Part shown: one piece after another, positions 63,671-64,000 of the stretch
Numbering within the stretch: position 1 is the stretch's first letter
Layout of the letters: each line of letters starts with the position of its first letter
Assembly: GCF_051401765.1 (NCBI RefSeq)
Contig: NW_027480567.1
Span: 248,001 to 312,000, forward strand
Length of the DNA: 64,000 nucleotides
DNA from: Calliopsis andreniformis
Lineage: Eukaryota; Arthropoda; Insecta; Hymenoptera; Andrenidae
Reading direction: 5' to 3'
Program-made: the position numbers and the translations under genes
The notes under the pieces: generated by a model
Database searches by the model: none
What the model saw: only the letters and a program-made list of their open reading frames with translations
Told to the model about the DNA's origin: nothing

Positions 63671-64000
63671 AGCCACAGCCGTAGCAGGCATAGCCATAGC
63701 AGCCGGAGCCGTAGCTATAGCAGCTGTAGCCATAGCCAAAGCAGCCATAGCCATAGCCATTGCAGCCATAGCCATGGCCATAGAAGCCATAGCCATAGCC
63801 ATAGCCATAGCCATAGCCTTAGCAGCAATAGCCATAGCCATGGCAGCCCTAGCAGCCATAGCCATAGCCATAGCAGCCATAGCCATAGCCACAGCAGCCA
63901 TAGTCATAGCCATAGCAGCCATTTCATAGCCATAGCCATAGTAACAGCAGCGATAGCCATAGCCAGAGCAGACATAGCCATAGCCATAGCCACAGCAGCC
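63671..64000 (+). repeat. 330-bp block, copy 2, runs off the window
   Basis: This is the counterpart of 62,045-62,374 with CAGCCATTTCATAGCC at 63,917. It carries one extra GCCATA hexamer near 63,800 and CATTGCAGCC for CATAGCAGCC. The window ends inside it, so the array continues. Confidence 0.85.

Larger units (their letters stand above)
1..64000 (+). repeat. Satellite array, (GCCATA)kGCA family, fills the window
   Basis: Every part of the window is a run of GCC-ATA hexamers interrupted at short intervals by GCA, so each monomer is 6k+3 bp long. The 21-bp form with k=3 is the commonest; 9-, 15-, 27- and 33-bp forms are mixed in. The + strand consensus is about 67% A+C and 52% G+C. No inverted segment (GGCTAT runs on the + strand) was seen, so the array is unidirectional. 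Changes occur at all positions of the triplets, without an obvious excess at a third codon position in any frame. Five of six frames are open over long stretches because codons such as GCC, ATA, GCA, AGC, CAT, ATG and GCT are two or more changes from a stop. The sixth frame is full of TAG from CCATAG. I see no coding gene, RNA gene or mobile element. The structure is seen directly; the eukaryotic satellite label is inference. Confidence 0.95.
55950..64000 (+). repeat. Domain 3 of the array, domain 1-like
   Basis: The variants GCACGCATAGCGACAGCC with CAACCGTGGCC return (about 57,476, 58,182, 60,437 and 60,883), together with CGCATAACGACAGCCACAGC (57,631; 58,581; 60,592) and CAGCCATAAACATAGC (56,334; 57,803; 60,763), which otherwise occur in domain 1 near 10,060-10,100. 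No regular HOR is seen. Phase breaks cluster at the far end (62,297; 63,151; 63,290; 63,922). Confidence 0.7.

Noticed and set aside
1..64000. CRISPR array
   Set aside because: Repeats are regular, but there are no constant repeats separated by unique spacers; the intervening sequence is of the same family, and no cas gene is present.
1..64000. Telomere or interstitial telomeric repeat
   Set aside because: The strand asymmetry and short unit recall telomeres, but there is no TTAGGG-like or other G-run repeat, and G runs of three are rare.
1..64000. Pure CAG or GCA trinucleotide expansion
   Set aside because: GCA occurs once per monomer and is almost never tandem; the array grows by GCCATA hexamers and whole monomers.
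1..64000. CENP-B box
   Set aside because: I saw no sequence fitting TTCG followed by the CGGG core. The CACGCATAGCGA variant is only a candidate site of unknown meaning.
1..64000. tRNA, rRNA, riboswitch, promoter or terminator signals
   Set aside because: No conserved arms or boxes stand out. Palindromes such as GCTATAGC are frequent by-products of ATAGCTATAGC variants, and TATA-like strings (CATATATAAAGC near 25,686) are single base variants of the monomer.
1..64000. Concatemer from rolling-circle copying of a single template
   Set aside because: A simple concatemer would repeat one unit with little variation. Here unit length and point variants are mixed throughout and only parts show a fixed long period.

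Overview
The whole 64 kb window is one repeat family. I find no gene, RNA gene, transposon, CRISPR array or unique sequence. Read as triplets on the + strand, the basic rule is (GCC ATA)k followed by GCA, with k mostly 2 to 4. The commonest monomer is therefore the 21-bp unit (GCCATA)3GCA, mixed with 9-, 15-, 27- and 33-bp versions. Point changes are scattered over all positions (ATA to ACA, GTA, ATT, ATC, TTA, CTA; GCC to GAC, GTC, TCC, ACC; and so on). All copies point the same way. The + strand is A+C rich (about two thirds in the consensus) and GC is near 50%. This is what satellite DNA looks like, so a eukaryotic heterochromatic region is the most likely source. Nothing here identifies the species, and an array this long without a gene would be very unusual in a prokaryote.

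Layout. Domain 1 (1 to about 16.2 kb) is marked by the CpG-containing variant GCACGCATAGCGACAGCC followed closely by CAACCGTGGCC. It holds a tandem duplication of about 3.07 kb (2,228-5,296 and 5,297-8,450), a nested 390-bp tandem duplication, a block found three times (75, 11,994 and 15,779) and other dispersed duplications. Domain 2 (about 16.2 to 56 kb) is built from a different variant set (CACGCATAGCGATAGCC, CCATGTCATCCATAGCC, CCAAAGCATCC). It carries the clearest higher-order repeats (HORs): five tandem copies of a 2,685-bp unit at 26,550-40,253 (three of standard length, one of 2,895 bp and one of 2,754 bp), and two full plus one partial copy of a 1,791-bp unit at 48,555-53,780. A 6.5-6.6 kb duplication (22,140-28,777 and 40,251-46,759) flanks or overlaps the first HOR. 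Domain 3 (about 56 to 64 kb) resembles domain 1 again and has a 432-bp tandem duplication and a 330-bp block repeated 1,626 bp apart.

Triplet phase is almost perfectly kept. I find about ten net phase shifts in 64 kb, and none between about 16,161 and 54,712 (38.5 kb). Several of the shifts are copies of one older event. As a result five of the six reading frames stay open for long distances, giving apparent proteins of up to about 12,000 residues of Met-Ala, Ala-Ile or Ser-His. I treat these as by-products of the repeat: the consensus codons in three of the frames are each at least two changes from a stop, two strands and several frames are open together, and no frame shows a region of normal protein composition. 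The array is best understood as a satellite growing at several scales: hexamer/triplet slippage, 21-bp monomers, 0.1-1 kb local duplications, 1.8-3.1 kb HORs and a 6.5 kb segmental copy.
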